This document shows, piece after piece, positions 8,613 through 16,652 of a stretch of 64,000 nucleotides of DNA. The notes below the pieces were generated by a model, which saw nothing but the letters and a program-made list of their open reading frames with translations, was not told the origin of the DNA and ran no database searches. Position 1 is the first letter of the stretch. Each line of letters opens with the position of its first letter. The DNA lies in assembly GCA_052274345.1 (NCBI GenBank), contig DAVZGP010000002.1, forward strand, positions 1-64,000, read 5' to 3'. The position numbers and the translations under genes were made by a program. The stretch comes from Clostridium_AD sp937920395. GTDB lineage: Bacteria; Bacillota; Clostridia; Clostridiales; Clostridiaceae.

Positions 8613-9068
8613 ATTAAGGATTCGTTAAATGTAATTAATGCACTGAATATTTTATGTGGGGTACACAATTAATGTTACAAAATCAATTAAAAACCTAGCG
8701 ATTACGCGCTAGGTTTAAGGAAAATTAATATAAAAATTCTATAATATAGAATAGTCATTACATATTCAAAAGATTCCATTTTCTTTGTGTTTCCTAAATA
8801 TTATTTTTAATAAAATAAGGATAGAGAAAGTTAAATCATTGATTAAAATAGTATTCTCAATGGTTGGGAGATCTTATTTTAATTTAACACAAGATGTCTT
8901 GTGTTAAATTCATTCGAATATTCCAAATTAGAAAATAACTAATAACAAACTATATTCGTGTTTCAATAATTGCTGAGACGTATTGACTTTATATACTGAA
9001 AGCAAGTTATATGAGGAGTATCTATTAATTAATATCACTGTAAAAGCATAAAATTGTTTAAAATTTTT
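8613..9068. other. Non-coding gap with two hairpins
   Basis: No gene was found. A hairpin with 10-base arms (8691-8700 and 8707-8716, AAACCTAGCG/CGCTAGGTTT) and a short T-run on the minus side looks like an orphan terminator. A second palindrome lies at 8881-8910. The rest is AT-rich with no open frame of note. Confidence 0.5.
8881..8910. repeat. Inverted repeat, copy 2 of a recurring palindrome
   Basis: The 14-base arms AATTTAACACAAGA and TCTTGTGTTAAATT flank two bases. The outer 12 bases match the arms at 3671-3700. The two copies bracket the choice-of-anchor A and glycosyltransferase genes. Confidence 0.65.
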
Positions 9069-9097
9069 ACATGATATTTGCTTATTTCCATAATATA
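9069..9097 (+). promoter_or_regulatory. Sigma-K-like promoter of the Cys/His-rich peptide gene
   Basis: An AC dinucleotide at 9069-9070 is followed after 18 bases by CATAATATA (9089-9097), which fits the CATANNNTA -10 of sigma-K/E promoters. The -10 lies 33 bases before the ATG. This is a visual match only. Confidence 0.4.
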
Positions 9098-9129
9098 TTA
9101 TAATTACAAAAATTTAAGGAGGTGTTGTA

Positions 9130-9258
9130 ATGGTTGGTATGACTTTAACTCATTGTATAAATGCATGTTGTTGTATGCATGGATGTTGTATGCACATGTG
9201 TTCATGTTGCATGCATGGACATCACTTAGCAACAATGGTAATGAATTGTTGTCATTAG
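9130..9258 (+). CDS. 42-residue Cys/His/Met-rich small protein
   Basis: No family was recognised. The peptide has 11 Cys (9, 13-15, 19, 20, 24, 26, 27, 40, 41), 7 His and 8 Met in 42 residues, arranged as imperfect repeats of a CCMHG core. It has no signal peptide. An ideal AAGGAGGTG ribosome binding site precedes the ATG by six bases. A sigma-K-like promoter lies upstream and a perfect 22-base hairpin follows, so this is a complete single-gene unit. A metallothionein-like metal-binding protein or a small cross-linked spore-coat protein are the two best inferences. A modified-peptide precursor cannot be excluded, but no maturation gene is adjacent. Confidence 0.7.
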   Translation: MVGMTLTHCINACCCMHGCCMHMCSCCMHGHHLATMVMNCCH

Positions 9259-9268
9259 TCTTTTTTGA

Positions 9269-9319
9269 TTACATAAAATAATTAGACACTGAATTATAGT
9301 GTCTAATTATTTTATGTAA
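9269..9319. terminator. Perfect 22-bp hairpin terminator
   Basis: The arms at 9269-9290 and 9298-9319 are exact inverted repeats of 22 bases with a seven-base loop (GAATTAT). The hairpin starts ten bases after the stop of the Cys/His-rich peptide. A T6 run lies before it, and T-rich sequence after it. Confidence 0.7.
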
Positions 9320-9609
9320 TTTCTATTTATAAATATATATAACAGATAAGAATAAACTAAGATGTTCGTATATAGAAAATTTATCAGATGTGAAATGCAA
9401 TCAATTATTGAAAGAGTAGTAGGCTATATCCCTACCTTTTTTGGTGTCTTGCATAAATAATGTACTTTACTACAACTACTAGTGATGTGTACCAAGGTCT
9501 TTTTGGAGGGTGTAAAAAAGCAAATATTTTATATAAAATAATTTATTTTGCATTTTTTAGATATTATGTATATTATGTATATGTTGATAATATGTTTCAT
9601 TTGTTTTAA
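9320..9609. other. Gap upstream of the SH3-domain gene
   Basis: A weak plus-strand hairpin (GTAGG/CCTAC then a T6 run) is at about 9418-9441. No open frame or clear promoter was seen. The sequence just before 9610 has no ribosome binding site at normal spacing. Confidence 0.3.
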
Positions 9610-10280
9610 ATGGGGGGTATTGTAACAACAGCAATCATCAGCACAGCTTTAGTGTTTGTGGGAGGTGTCAATACTTCACAAGTATTCGGTAGCACAATTA
9701 AACAACCAGTAGTAATATATAAAAATCAAATTGGTATAGCAATTGGCGAAGGAATAAGCATACGTAGAGGACCAGGTACACAATATGGCTGGCAGGGTGG
9801 TTTTCATCTTGGGACTACACTTAAAATACTTGGAACATCAGGTTCTTGGTACAAAGTAAGTTATAGTGGAGTAACTAATTATGTAAGTAATCAGTATGTA
9901 ACTATAGTAACAGCAATAGATCAAGCTAACGCAACCAAATCTCTTGTCGTAAAATCTTCACCAGGAATATCATATAATACATTAGGGACAATTAAATCTG
10001 GTACAACAGTAGAAATATATGGTGGAGTACCTGTCGGTATTGATCAGTACAACTGGGCTTCTTATCAGCAATATGGCTGGTCGGAAATTAAATATGGAAC
10101 TAAATATGCTTGGGTCGATACATCTAATCTAAAATTTTCTAATCCATATAATTGGGCGCCAGGAATTAAATCAAAATTTGAAAATGAACTAGTAAAAGAT
10201 GGATATGCTCGTAAGAAAACAAGCATTCAGTATAAAAAACCCTCTACTTATGTAATGTGTAACCTTTGTAAAGGACAATT
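9610..10280 (+). pseudogene. SH3-domain secreted protein, 5' part, cut by an IS element
   Basis: About 224 native residues remain. A hydrophobic N-terminus (TTAIISTALVFVGGV) ending near VFGS looks like a signal peptide. Two bacterial SH3 repeats follow: GEGISIRRGPGTQYGW...YVSNQYV and ATKSLVVKSSPGISYNTLG...AWVDTSNL, the type that binds cell wall. The frame then runs into the IS3-family element and ends at 10305 with foreign residues. The natural C-terminus is found beyond the IS at 11691-11814. The start is doubtful: ATG at 9610 is preceded at once by a stop and by no ribosome binding site, so the 5' end may also be damaged. Confidence 0.75.
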
Positions 10281-10288
10281 AAAAAAGC

Positions 10289-11242
10289 CTATACTGATTT
10301 TTTGAGATGATTTCTGTATTGAACAGGAGTCATCCTTTTTAAATTCCATTGGTATCTGTGCTTATTATAATAAATCATATAGTCCTTAATTTCCTTTTTT
10401 AGATCCTCAAAAGTCTCACATGACTTTATGTATGCCTCATCCTTAAAGTGGCCAAAGAAGGATTCCTGTGGAGCATTATCCCAGCAGTTTCCACGTCTTG
10501 ACATCGATTGCCCTAAGTTGCATCTTTTTATTAGTCTTTGGAAGATTGGACTTGTATAATGCACTCCTTGATCCGAATGAATAAATGCATCCTTAGTTAA
10601 TTTAATGTTTCTATTCTTTTTTAGCTTTAGTATGGTATCTATTACGATGTCTAACTTCAAGCTGTCAGATACACTGTATGCTAATATTTCATTTGTAGAT
10701 CCATCCTTAACCGTCGATAAATAAGCTTTGTTTCCTTTACCATAAAATAAATAGGTTATATCTGTAAGCAATACTTTTCCCGGTGTTTTTTGTTTGAAAT
10801 TTCTATTTAATAGATTTGGCAAAACTATATGTTCTTTTGTTGCCTTCATCATTCTTCTATACGGATTTGCTTTTCTAATCGGGCATATAATACCATATTT
10901 TCTCATTATTCTTCCAATACGTTTTAAGTTGTATACGATATTAAATTTACCTTCTAATGTCATCTTTATTTGTCGGGCTCCTTTTTTACGGCCTTTAAAA
11001 TTGTATGCTTTTAGAATTGTATCTCAAACAATAGTATCTTGATTATCTCGTTGCTGCCTACGGCTGAGTGATTTGGCTGAGTAATAGTTATAATAACCTG
11101 AACGAGATACTCCCGATATTTTGCATAAGTGACTAAGCATATTTTTAAATTTATACTTATCAATTACTCTGCTTATGATAATAAATTTTTCTTGTGATGC
11201 TAATATTATTTCTTCTTTATCAACCTTCTTTCTAGAAAATCT
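10289..11242 (-). pseudogene. IS3-family transposase orfB with an internal stop
   Basis: This is the catalytic DDE integrase part. The acidic residues lie in LLTDITY, IHSDQGVHY and APQESFFGH. Coding starts in the -1 frame relative to orfA as RFSRKKVDKEEIILASQEKF and continues through VSRSGYYNYY. An in-frame TGA at 11024-11026 follows DNQDTIV, after which the frame resumes DTILKAYNFKGRKKGARQ and stays open to the TAG at 10289. The single nonsense codon should abolish full-length transposase, so this copy is probably immobile on its own. Confidence 0.85.
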
Positions 11243-11625
11243 ATTTTTTTTAATATTTCGTTCTCAGCTTTCAATAAGTTTATTTGAGCCGTGAGACGTT
11301 CAAACTTTCGTTCGGTTGGAAGTTCTTTATCACTGAATTTACCTGATTTTTCTTTTCTCATATCAATTAACCCAAGGATACCTTCTTTTCTATAAGCTCT
11401 ACGCCATCGTTTACCCGATGATTTAATACGTTCAATTCCAATGATATCTATATCAAAACCATGTTCTTCAAAAATTAATCTTGGAAGTTTTCCATTCTCA
11501 TTTTCTGATACAAATAATTGTTTGAATTCATCAGTGTAAGATATTGATTTACTACTCACGTTACTTACACATTTGTTATTTGATAATACTTTTATTTGTT
11601 CTTCTGTAAAAGTTATAATACTCAT
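11206..11625 (-). CDS. IS3-family transposase orfA (HTH protein)
   Basis: This 139-residue protein is the DNA-binding subunit of the IS transposase. Residues 25-100 contain the helix-turn-helix region (YTDEFKQLFVSE, then GKRWRRAYRKEGILGLIDMR). Residues 105-130 form the leucine-zipper-like coiled coil (LTAQINLLKAENEILKK). A run of eight A on the coding strand (11251-11244) is a likely -1 frameshift site producing the OrfAB fusion. Downstream orfB carries a stop, so only OrfA and a short fusion can be made here. Confidence 0.85.
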   Translation of the reverse strand: MSIITFTEEQIKVLSNNKCVSNVSSKSISYTDEFKQLFVSENENGKLPRLIFEEHGFDIDIIGIERIKSSGKRWRRAYRKEGILGLIDMRKEKSGKFSDKELPTERKFERLTAQINLLKAENEILKKIDFLERRLIKKK

Positions 11626-11690
11626 TTAGTCACCTCTAAGTTTATTTATTTTATTATACATAAAAATAGCCCCATAGGGTAGGCTTTTAT

Positions 11691-11814
11691 AGCTGTCTAC
11701 TCTATAGGGTACATTGTATATGCTAGTCAAGGATTCTATCAAGTCTATACAGACTTGTATGGAAAAAATTGTGTTGTTAATGTGAATGTAAAAACAGGTT
11801 GGTTTCATGGTTAA
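11691..11814 (+). pseudogene. SH3-domain secreted protein, 3' part beyond the IS element
   Basis: The plus strand reads AVYSIGYIVYASQGFYQVY and then TDLYGKNCVVNVNVKTGWFHG before a TAA at 11812-11814. It lies on the same strand as the SH3-gene 5' part and directly at the far IS end. It is the displaced C-terminal domain of that protein. A G-rich terminator hairpin follows. An antisense frame over the same bases is not a gene. Confidence 0.65.
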
Positions 11815-11848
11815 GTAATAAATGCTTTTGACAAATAAATGTTATATG

Positions 11849-11871
11849 GTGGGGGGGTATTTATCCCCCAC
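11849..11871 (+). terminator. Terminator of the interrupted SH3-domain gene
   Basis: GTGGGGG at 11849-11855 pairs with CCCCCAC at 11865-11871, followed by a T6 run. It sits 34 bases after the displaced stop codon, which supports the view that the two gene parts were once one. Confidence 0.75.
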
Positions 11872-12121
11872 TTTTTTATTGCAAAGTAAATAAGAAAAAA
11901 TGATAATTAGTAAGCCCAATAGAATATTAATAACTTTTTTATTTTTCATAATATCCCATCATTTTTGGATTGATTTATCTTGGTTTTTAATAAACATAAA
12001 AAAATATATTTACATAATTATACTATTAATAATATAATTTCACGGCATTTGTTATGTACCTCTATCTAGCATATATACTCAAAAAAGAAGCCAAATATTT
12101 TAGCTCCTTAGTACTGCATAC
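11872..12121. other. AT-rich gap
   Basis: No gene, hairpin of note or promoter was recognised between the SH3-gene terminator and the SHOCT-protein stop codon. Confidence 0.4.
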
Positions 12122-12262
12122 TTATTTTATTAGTTTTCTTAATAATTCTTTCTCCTTAATAGAAAACTCTTCTTCTGTTATAATTCCCTCATCTAGTAAT
12201 TCTTTATATTTCATAATCTCAGCTGTTACTCTTTGTTGGTTCCACTCTAAGTCCAATAACAT
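12122..12262 (-). CDS. Short SHOCT-domain protein
   Basis: This 46-residue protein consists mainly of a SHOCT motif: IMKYKELLDEGIITEEEFSIKEKELL, a short C-terminal oligomerisation or interaction helix pair found in many small bacterial and phage proteins. The start is uncertain. The ATG at 12262 directly abuts a GAGGTG site, while the TTG two codons later (12256) has better spacing. A longer frame to 12310 has no ribosome binding site. The protein is closely similar to the C-terminal tail of the Spo0E-like protein at 14917-15183, so it may be that gene's truncated relative, lacking the Spo0E part. Confidence 0.55.
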   Translation of the reverse strand: MLLDLEWNQQRVTAEIMKYKELLDEGIITEEEFSIKEKELLRKLIK

Positions 12263-12389
12263 CACCTCAGTTATATTGTAGTATATTATTGTTAGTGTTT
12301 TTGTAAACATTATTCGTATTTTTATTGCGTGGGCCTTTATATACCAGTCCTCTCTAGTTTACTATATTTTAATAAAAGGTATTAAAAAA

Positions 12390-12486
12390 ATATATAAGAG
12401 TAAATTATTTATAAATGGGTTAAATTAATATAGATGTATTGAAATTTCAGGATAAAATTAAGAAGACACATTTGTATTTATAAAAA
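12390..12486 (+). promoter_or_regulatory. Upstream block shared with the CBO0543 gene, copy 1
   Basis: About 95 bases just before the DUF3231 gene align with 13833-13926 at roughly 80 percent identity by eye, including TATAAGAGTA, TTTATAAATGGGT, AAATTAATATA and CACATTTGTATTTATAA. The genes behind the two copies are unrelated, so the block is probably regulatory. No stable hairpin was seen. TTGTATTT at its end could be part of a promoter. Confidence 0.6.
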
Positions 12487-12521
12487 CTATATTATAAATT
12501 ATAATAGAAAGAAGGATTTAA

Positions 12522-13511
12522 ATGACAACTGAAGCTAAAATACAATTAACTTCATCAGAAATTGGTACACTATGGATGACTTATCTATTAACATCGTCAA
12601 GGTTAATAGCGTATGATTATTTTAAAATTAAAACTATAGATAAAGAGGCTCAAAACATATTAAGTTCTTATATTACCGAAGTACAAAATGATAAAAATAA
12701 AATTGTGGATATATTTAAAAATGAAGGAGCAGTTATTCCAATAGGATTTAATGAACATGATGAGATGAAAGAATCATCTACACTATATGATGACTTTTTT
12801 CATATAAGCTCTCTTCGAGAAGCGATGAAATTGAGTCTTGGACGTAGTGCTGTATACATAACTACATCATATATGAAAGAAGTTAATGATGTGTTTAAGC
12901 TAACCTACGATATTTCTAATAAATATTATATGATCACTACAAACTATCTATTAGGAAAAGGAGTGCTCTCAAGGTCACCATATGTAACTATGCCAAAGCA
13001 AGTAACATTTATTGAAGATAACAATTACATGAGTGGAATTAATCCTCTTTCTGATAAACGTTCATTAAATACGATTGAAGTTGGTTTTATTAATGAAGCT
13101 ATAGAAGCTAATATTTGGGCAATGCATTTGTTGACGGGATTTGTACAAGTTTTAAAAGGTGAAGTTAAAAAATACTTAACAGAAGGTAAAGAATTAACAA
13201 AAAAAATTATTTCTGAATTAAGTGCTGTGTTATTACAAAGTGATATTCAGCCTCCAAGTACATGGGCTGGTAAAGTTACAGATTCTATTCAGCCACCTTT
13301 TTCTGAAAAACTTATGATGTATTTAAACAGTCTAATAGCTACTACAGCATTAGGTACATCTTTTAGTATGAGAAAGGATTTACCTCTTAAACTTGGAATT
13401 ATTTCAAAGGATATATTTAAGTATTCAAAAAAAAGATCAAAAATAATGATTAAATACAAATGGTTGGAAGAACCGCCTCAAATGGAAGACAGAAATCAGA
13501 TTACAAAATAA
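12522..13511 (+). CDS. DUF3231 family protein
   Basis: This is a 329-residue protein of the DUF3231 family found mainly in spore-forming Firmicutes, function unknown. It consists of two related helical halves, about residues 5-160 and 180-315, each beginning with a helix containing a TxxEIGxLW or NEAIEANIW type segment followed by a second helix. The architecture suggests two ferritin-like four-helix bundles. There is no signal peptide. AGAAGG precedes the ATG. It stands alone, with a 95-base upstream block shared with the next gene, hinting at common control, possibly during sporulation. Confidence 0.75.
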   Translation: MTTEAKIQLTSSEIGTLWMTYLLTSSRLIAYDYFKIKTIDKEAQNILSSYITEVQNDKNKIVDIFKNEGAVIPIGFNEHDEMKESSTLYDDFFHISSLREAMKLSLGRSAVYITTSYMKEVNDVFKLTYDISNKYYMITTNYLLGKGVLSRSPYVTMPKQVTFIEDNNYMSGINPLSDKRSLNTIEVGFINEAIEANIWAMHLLTGFVQVLKGEVKKYLTEGKELTKKIISELSAVLLQSDIQPPSTWAGKVTDSIQPPFSEKLMMYLNSLIATTALGTSFSMRKDLPLKLGIISKDIFKYSKKRSKIMIKYKWLEEPPQMEDRNQITK

Positions 13512-13832
13512 CTACAAATACAATAATGCTACATTCATTGATTAACATAGTATTAAGATAAACTTCATATATAATCACCTCACATTATATATATAATTCC
13601 ACACATATAAGTAATATTATTTAATTTAATATAAATATTTACTGCTGTGAAAAATAAGTGGTACGTGTGTTAGTATATCAATATTTAGTAAGTCATTTCT
13701 TTTGGTAACTGGGGTTCGTTTGTAGTATACCTCAAACAATAATAAACCAATACCTTCAAAAGTGGCATTTGTTGTAAAAGTTTATTTATTCTATAGTTAC
13801 GTCACAAAAGCCAGACCAAATAATTGCTTAAA
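13512..13832. other. Gap between the DUF3231 and CBO0543 genes
   Basis: No gene and no strong terminator was recognised. The stretch leads into the conserved upstream block at 13833. Confidence 0.4.
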
Positions 13833-13926
13833 AACATATAAGAGTAGGATATTTATAAATGGGTAAAATTAATATATGTGTTGAGATTTCTGAATATAAT
13901 CGTTAAGGCACATTTGTATTTATAAC
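13833..13926 (+). promoter_or_regulatory. Upstream block shared with the DUF3231 gene, copy 2
   Basis: This is the second copy of the conserved block at 12390-12486. Its end, TGTATT, lies 18 bases before CATCTA, which is roughly the layout of a forespore sigma-G/F promoter. The downstream part after 13926 is not shared between the copies. Confidence 0.55.
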
Positions 13927-13981
13927 AAGAATATTTATCATCTAACTACCTATATTACTGGAGTTGAAAGGTTGATTAATT

Positions 13982-14536
13982 ATGAATTGGAGCGCCCTTT
14001 TAAATAAATCAGACAGTTTGTATGGAAAATTATATAATACTCATGTAGAGTTTTTTGACTTTTGGAAAAGTAATATCCTATTTACTTGGAGATGGTGGAT
14101 AGCAGTATTATTTATTGTTTTACCATGGATTATTTGGTTATTTATTAGAAAAAAAGAAAGCACAGACAGATTGTTATATGTAGCATTGTTTGTTATGGTA
14201 TTTTCTTCGGCTTTGGATGATATTGGTTTAACAATGAATTTATGGAATTACCCTACAATTGTATTCCCATTAATGCCAGAATTTATTACATTTGATGTTA
14301 GTGTGTTACCTGTCACTACTATGATTTTTATACAATATTTTCCTAAAATGAGTCCTTATATTAAAGCAGTAATATATTCTGTAAGTAGTTCTTTTATATT
14401 TGAACCTTTAAATGTTAAGCTTGGATTTTATGTAAAGATACACTGGGAGTACTATTACTCTGTACCTATAATGATTTTAATATATTTAATCGCAAACTAT
14501 TTAGCATCCAATGATAAATTTGCTAAATTGAAATAA
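13982..14536 (+). CDS. CBO0543-family integral membrane protein
   Basis: This is a 184-residue membrane protein with about five hydrophobic segments (near residues 37-54, 62-78, 102-120, 126-143 and 156-172). The Trp/Phe-rich start (FFDFWKSNILFTWRWW) and the DDIGLTMNLWNYP segment fit the CBO0543 family of Clostridia and Bacilli, whose function is unknown. The ribosome binding site is weak (GGAGTTGAAAGG, rather far upstream). It shares its upstream block with the DUF3231 gene, so the two are probably co-regulated from separate promoters. Confidence 0.65.
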   Translation: MNWSALLNKSDSLYGKLYNTHVEFFDFWKSNILFTWRWWIAVLFIVLPWIIWLFIRKKESTDRLLYVALFVMVFSSALDDIGLTMNLWNYPTIVFPLMPEFITFDVSVLPVTTMIFIQYFPKMSPYIKAVIYSVSSSFIFEPLNVKLGFYVKIHWEYYYSVPIMILIYLIANYLASNDKFAKLK

Positions 14537-14578
14537 TTAATATATTTTTTACTTTATTTTGTGTAAACCTTTGTCATT

Positions 14579-14611
14579 ATTTGGTAAAATTATAATGTGA
14601 ATTTACCAAAT
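14579..14611. terminator. Hairpin after the CBO0543 gene
   Basis: The arms ATTTGGTAAA (14579-14588) and TTTACCAAAT (14602-14611) are perfect. The T-run is poor, so it is a weak terminator or an operator-like element. Confidence 0.4.
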
Positions 14612-14655
14612 ATATATTATCATTTAAATTCAGAGCTTATAAAGGGGGCAAGATA

Positions 14656-14773
14656 ATGAATGAAAATATTGAATTACTTAGAAAGTAATAATTTAACTGA
14701 TAGCAACGTTATGATATTAATCCAAAAACTGGGCAAGCTTATTTTTAAGCAACAGTTATTTAACATTCAATAA
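14656..14773 (+). pseudogene. Frameshifted Spo0E-like gene
   Basis: AAAGGGGGC precedes an ATG that reads MNENIELLRK and stops. In the next frame the sequence continues SNNLTDSNVMILIQKLGKL and ends at 14773. Together these match the Spo0E-like family pattern, IExLRxxL...LxDxxVLxLSxxLDxLI. One base is missing at the join. The family signature SQELD has decayed to IQKLG, so the two inactivating changes agree. Spo0E-like proteins dephosphorylate Spo0A; this copy cannot. Confidence 0.5.
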
Positions 14774-14916
14774 TAAATTATTAATAATATCGCATCTAAA
14801 TTCTTATGGAGGTTATTTTTTTACATTTAATTATCTATAAAGTGATACTTGTTTTAAATATGAATATAGTAAATAAAGTTAATTTAACGGTATTTGTTGT
14901 ATATTTAGTTTATTAT

Positions 14917-15183
14917 TTATCTTAATAACTCTTTTTCCTTAATAGAAAACTCTTCTTTTGTTATAATTTTTTCATCTAATAATTTTTTATATTTCATAAT
15001 TTCATCTGTTACGTTTTGTTGTTGGTCACAGAGATGCTGCCTACTCGCTACCGAAAAATAATAATTAAGAATTAGCTTATCCAATTCACAATTTAAAAAA
15101 ACAACTTCAGAATCGACAAGGTTTTCAGTTACTTCTATTAACTTTTCTAGCTTATTTCTAAGTAATTCTATTTTATCATCCAT
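14917..15183 (-). CDS. Spo0E-like domain fused to a SHOCT motif
   Basis: This is an 88-residue protein. Residues 4-42 (IELLRNKLEKLIEV, then LVDSEVV and ELDKLILNYY) fit the two-helix Spo0E-like aspartyl phosphatase family, which removes phosphate from Spo0A to delay sporulation. The usual SQELD core reads NCELD, keeping the acidic residue. Residues 60-88 (DEIMKYKKLLDEKIITKEEF) form a SHOCT motif, nearly the same as in the protein at 12122-12262. AAGGAG with good spacing precedes the ATG. I know of no described fusion of these two, but I could not search. Phosphatase activity is inferred from family only. Confidence 0.6.
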   Translation of the reverse strand: MDDKIELLRNKLEKLIEVTENLVDSEVVFLNCELDKLILNYYFSVASRQHLCDQQQNVTDEIMKYKKLLDEKIITKEEFSIKEKELLR

Positions 15184-16097
15184 AATTACTCCTTGCTTAT
15201 CCTATATTCTTACTATAATTATTTATGCTATTTCAATCTAAAATAATTAGGAGGCTAAAAAAAACTTAACCTCTACTTAGTCTACTTTGCCATTGATTAC
15301 AACGTTTGCTACGAAGGAGGTACTTTCAATCAACTTAGTTAAATTTAACTTATTTTTCTTTTTTATTGCTTTTTTTATAACATTTTCAATAACTTCATCA
15401 AGTTTATCTGAAATCTTTAAGGCGACATATTTTACAGGTTCAACATATCCCCGTTAATTTTTTATTTTTAACTTCCGATTATAGACAGTACGTGAAGTTA
15501 ATCTATTAACTGCTATAATCCGTTATATTTACATACTTCAACTTTACATACTTCAACAAATATTCATAATTATCCTTTATATTTTGTAGAAAAAAGTAAA
15601 AGTTTCCTATATATTACTAGAGAATTTCTTTTGCTAATTTACGAAACTAGTTATTATTTTATAATTAGCAAATATATCATCAAAAAAAAAGGACATTAGA
15701 CCCAATTACTTTTTAATGGAGGACTTCCTTCATTCTTTTAATTTAAAAAAATTAAGTATGTTAATATCTCTTTAACTATAAGTAAATTTACTAATAGTCT
15801 TTGTCTTTGGACATCAAGAGGTGTAATCATGATTTCTTATATTAGCACAATAAGATACTTGAGCATTCCTCCACTTACTCCTAAAGTTTATAAACTAAAT
15901 ATTTCCGTGATTGTTTAAAATCAGCATAAAAGTTAACACTCAAATTACTATACAGAGCTTATACTTTTAATGTCTATATCGACAGAATAAATCAAATATC
16001 AAAATGCCTAGCGTGCTGTTAATCCACAGTTTGAAAGAGGGTAGTCAATCTGAATGACTACCCTTTTATTAAATAAATTATAGTTATAGCTTTTTAA
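15184..16097. other. Degenerate non-coding stretch
   Basis: No intact gene was found. A minus-strand open piece at 15277-15456 (with KYVALKISDKLDEVIENVIKK) lacks a start codon and looks like a gene fragment. A plus-strand 29-codon frame at 15829-15918 has an AAGAGGTG site but no recognised product. A plus-strand terminator lies at 16038-16064. Confidence 0.4.
16038..16064 (+). terminator. Rho-independent terminator
   Basis: The ten-base arms AGGGTAGTCA (16038-16047) and TGACTACCCT (16055-16064) are perfect and are followed by TTTATT. No intact gene lies immediately upstream, so it is probably left from a deleted gene. Confidence 0.7.
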
Positions 16098-16652
16098 GGA
16101 ATATGGAATTTAGGTAAAGAATCCCGTAAAGGCACAAGTCGTAATCTATTAAACCCATATGAAATATTAGCTTATCCTTATGAAAATGCAATATTAATGC
16201 TTAAAGGTCAAAAGACTTTAAAGGTAGATAAACTAGATTATGAAAATTATGAAGAAAGTGAGGTATTAAAAAAGATACAAATAAGTGATTCTACGCCAAA
16301 ATTGGCAAAAATGTTTCAAGAGGAACCAGAAGAACCACCAATATTTGAACAAGGAGCAGAAGAGCCTTTAGAAGAAGCTTCAACAAATGAGTCCGAAGAT
16401 TATATTGATGTTGAATCAACAGACTTTAACGAAAAAGAAGAAAATATAAATATGGAAAAACCTCATTCAATTAAAAATCAAAAGACCATCCAAAATGTCG
16501 AGGGCCAGGATATTAAAAAGAATAATCATGAAATATACATTGACATGTTTGTCGATGTGGTAAAATATACTGTAGAAAAGCCTATTGTAAAAGATAAACC
16601 TAAAAATGAAGAAAAACCTAACGTAGTAGATAAACCTGAAAAGAAAGAATAA
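16098..16652 (+). pseudogene. C-terminal fragment of a conjugative coupling protein (VirD4/TraG/TcpA type)
   Basis: After a stop at 16095 the frame is open and reads GTSRNLLNPYEILAYPYENA and then ILMLKGQKTLKVDKLDYE. This is the pattern at the end of the motor domain of VirD4/TraG-type coupling proteins of Gram-positive conjugative elements, where NLxxPxEIL...A(I/L)LxxxGxxPxxxxKxDY occurs. The ATP-binding part is missing. A long acidic then Lys/Pro-rich tail follows (EEPEEPP, then KPIVKDKPKNEEKPNVVDKP), which looks disordered. The internal ATG at 16197 gives a 151-residue frame, but without a ribosome binding site. The family call is moderately sure. Confidence 0.5.

Larger units (their letters stand above)
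10281..11690 (-). mobile_element. IS3-family (IS150-type) insertion sequence, degenerate
   Basis: About 1.41 kb. It carries orfA and a broken orfB in the usual -1 frame relation. Both ends read outward as TAGGCTTTT (about 10281-10289 and 11680-11688), a plausible core of the terminal inverted repeats. Ends are placed by this match and by where SH3-gene coding resumes. No target duplication could be read with certainty. It is inserted inside the SH3-domain gene. Confidence 0.75.

Noticed and set aside
11626..11808. 60-codon minus-strand frame
   Set aside because: It is antisense to the displaced SH3-protein C-terminus and has no ribosome binding site or known motif.
14579..14611. tRNA-like or regulatory RNA structure after the CBO0543 gene
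   Set aside because: Only one ten-base hairpin is present, with no further arms or anticodon-loop pattern.
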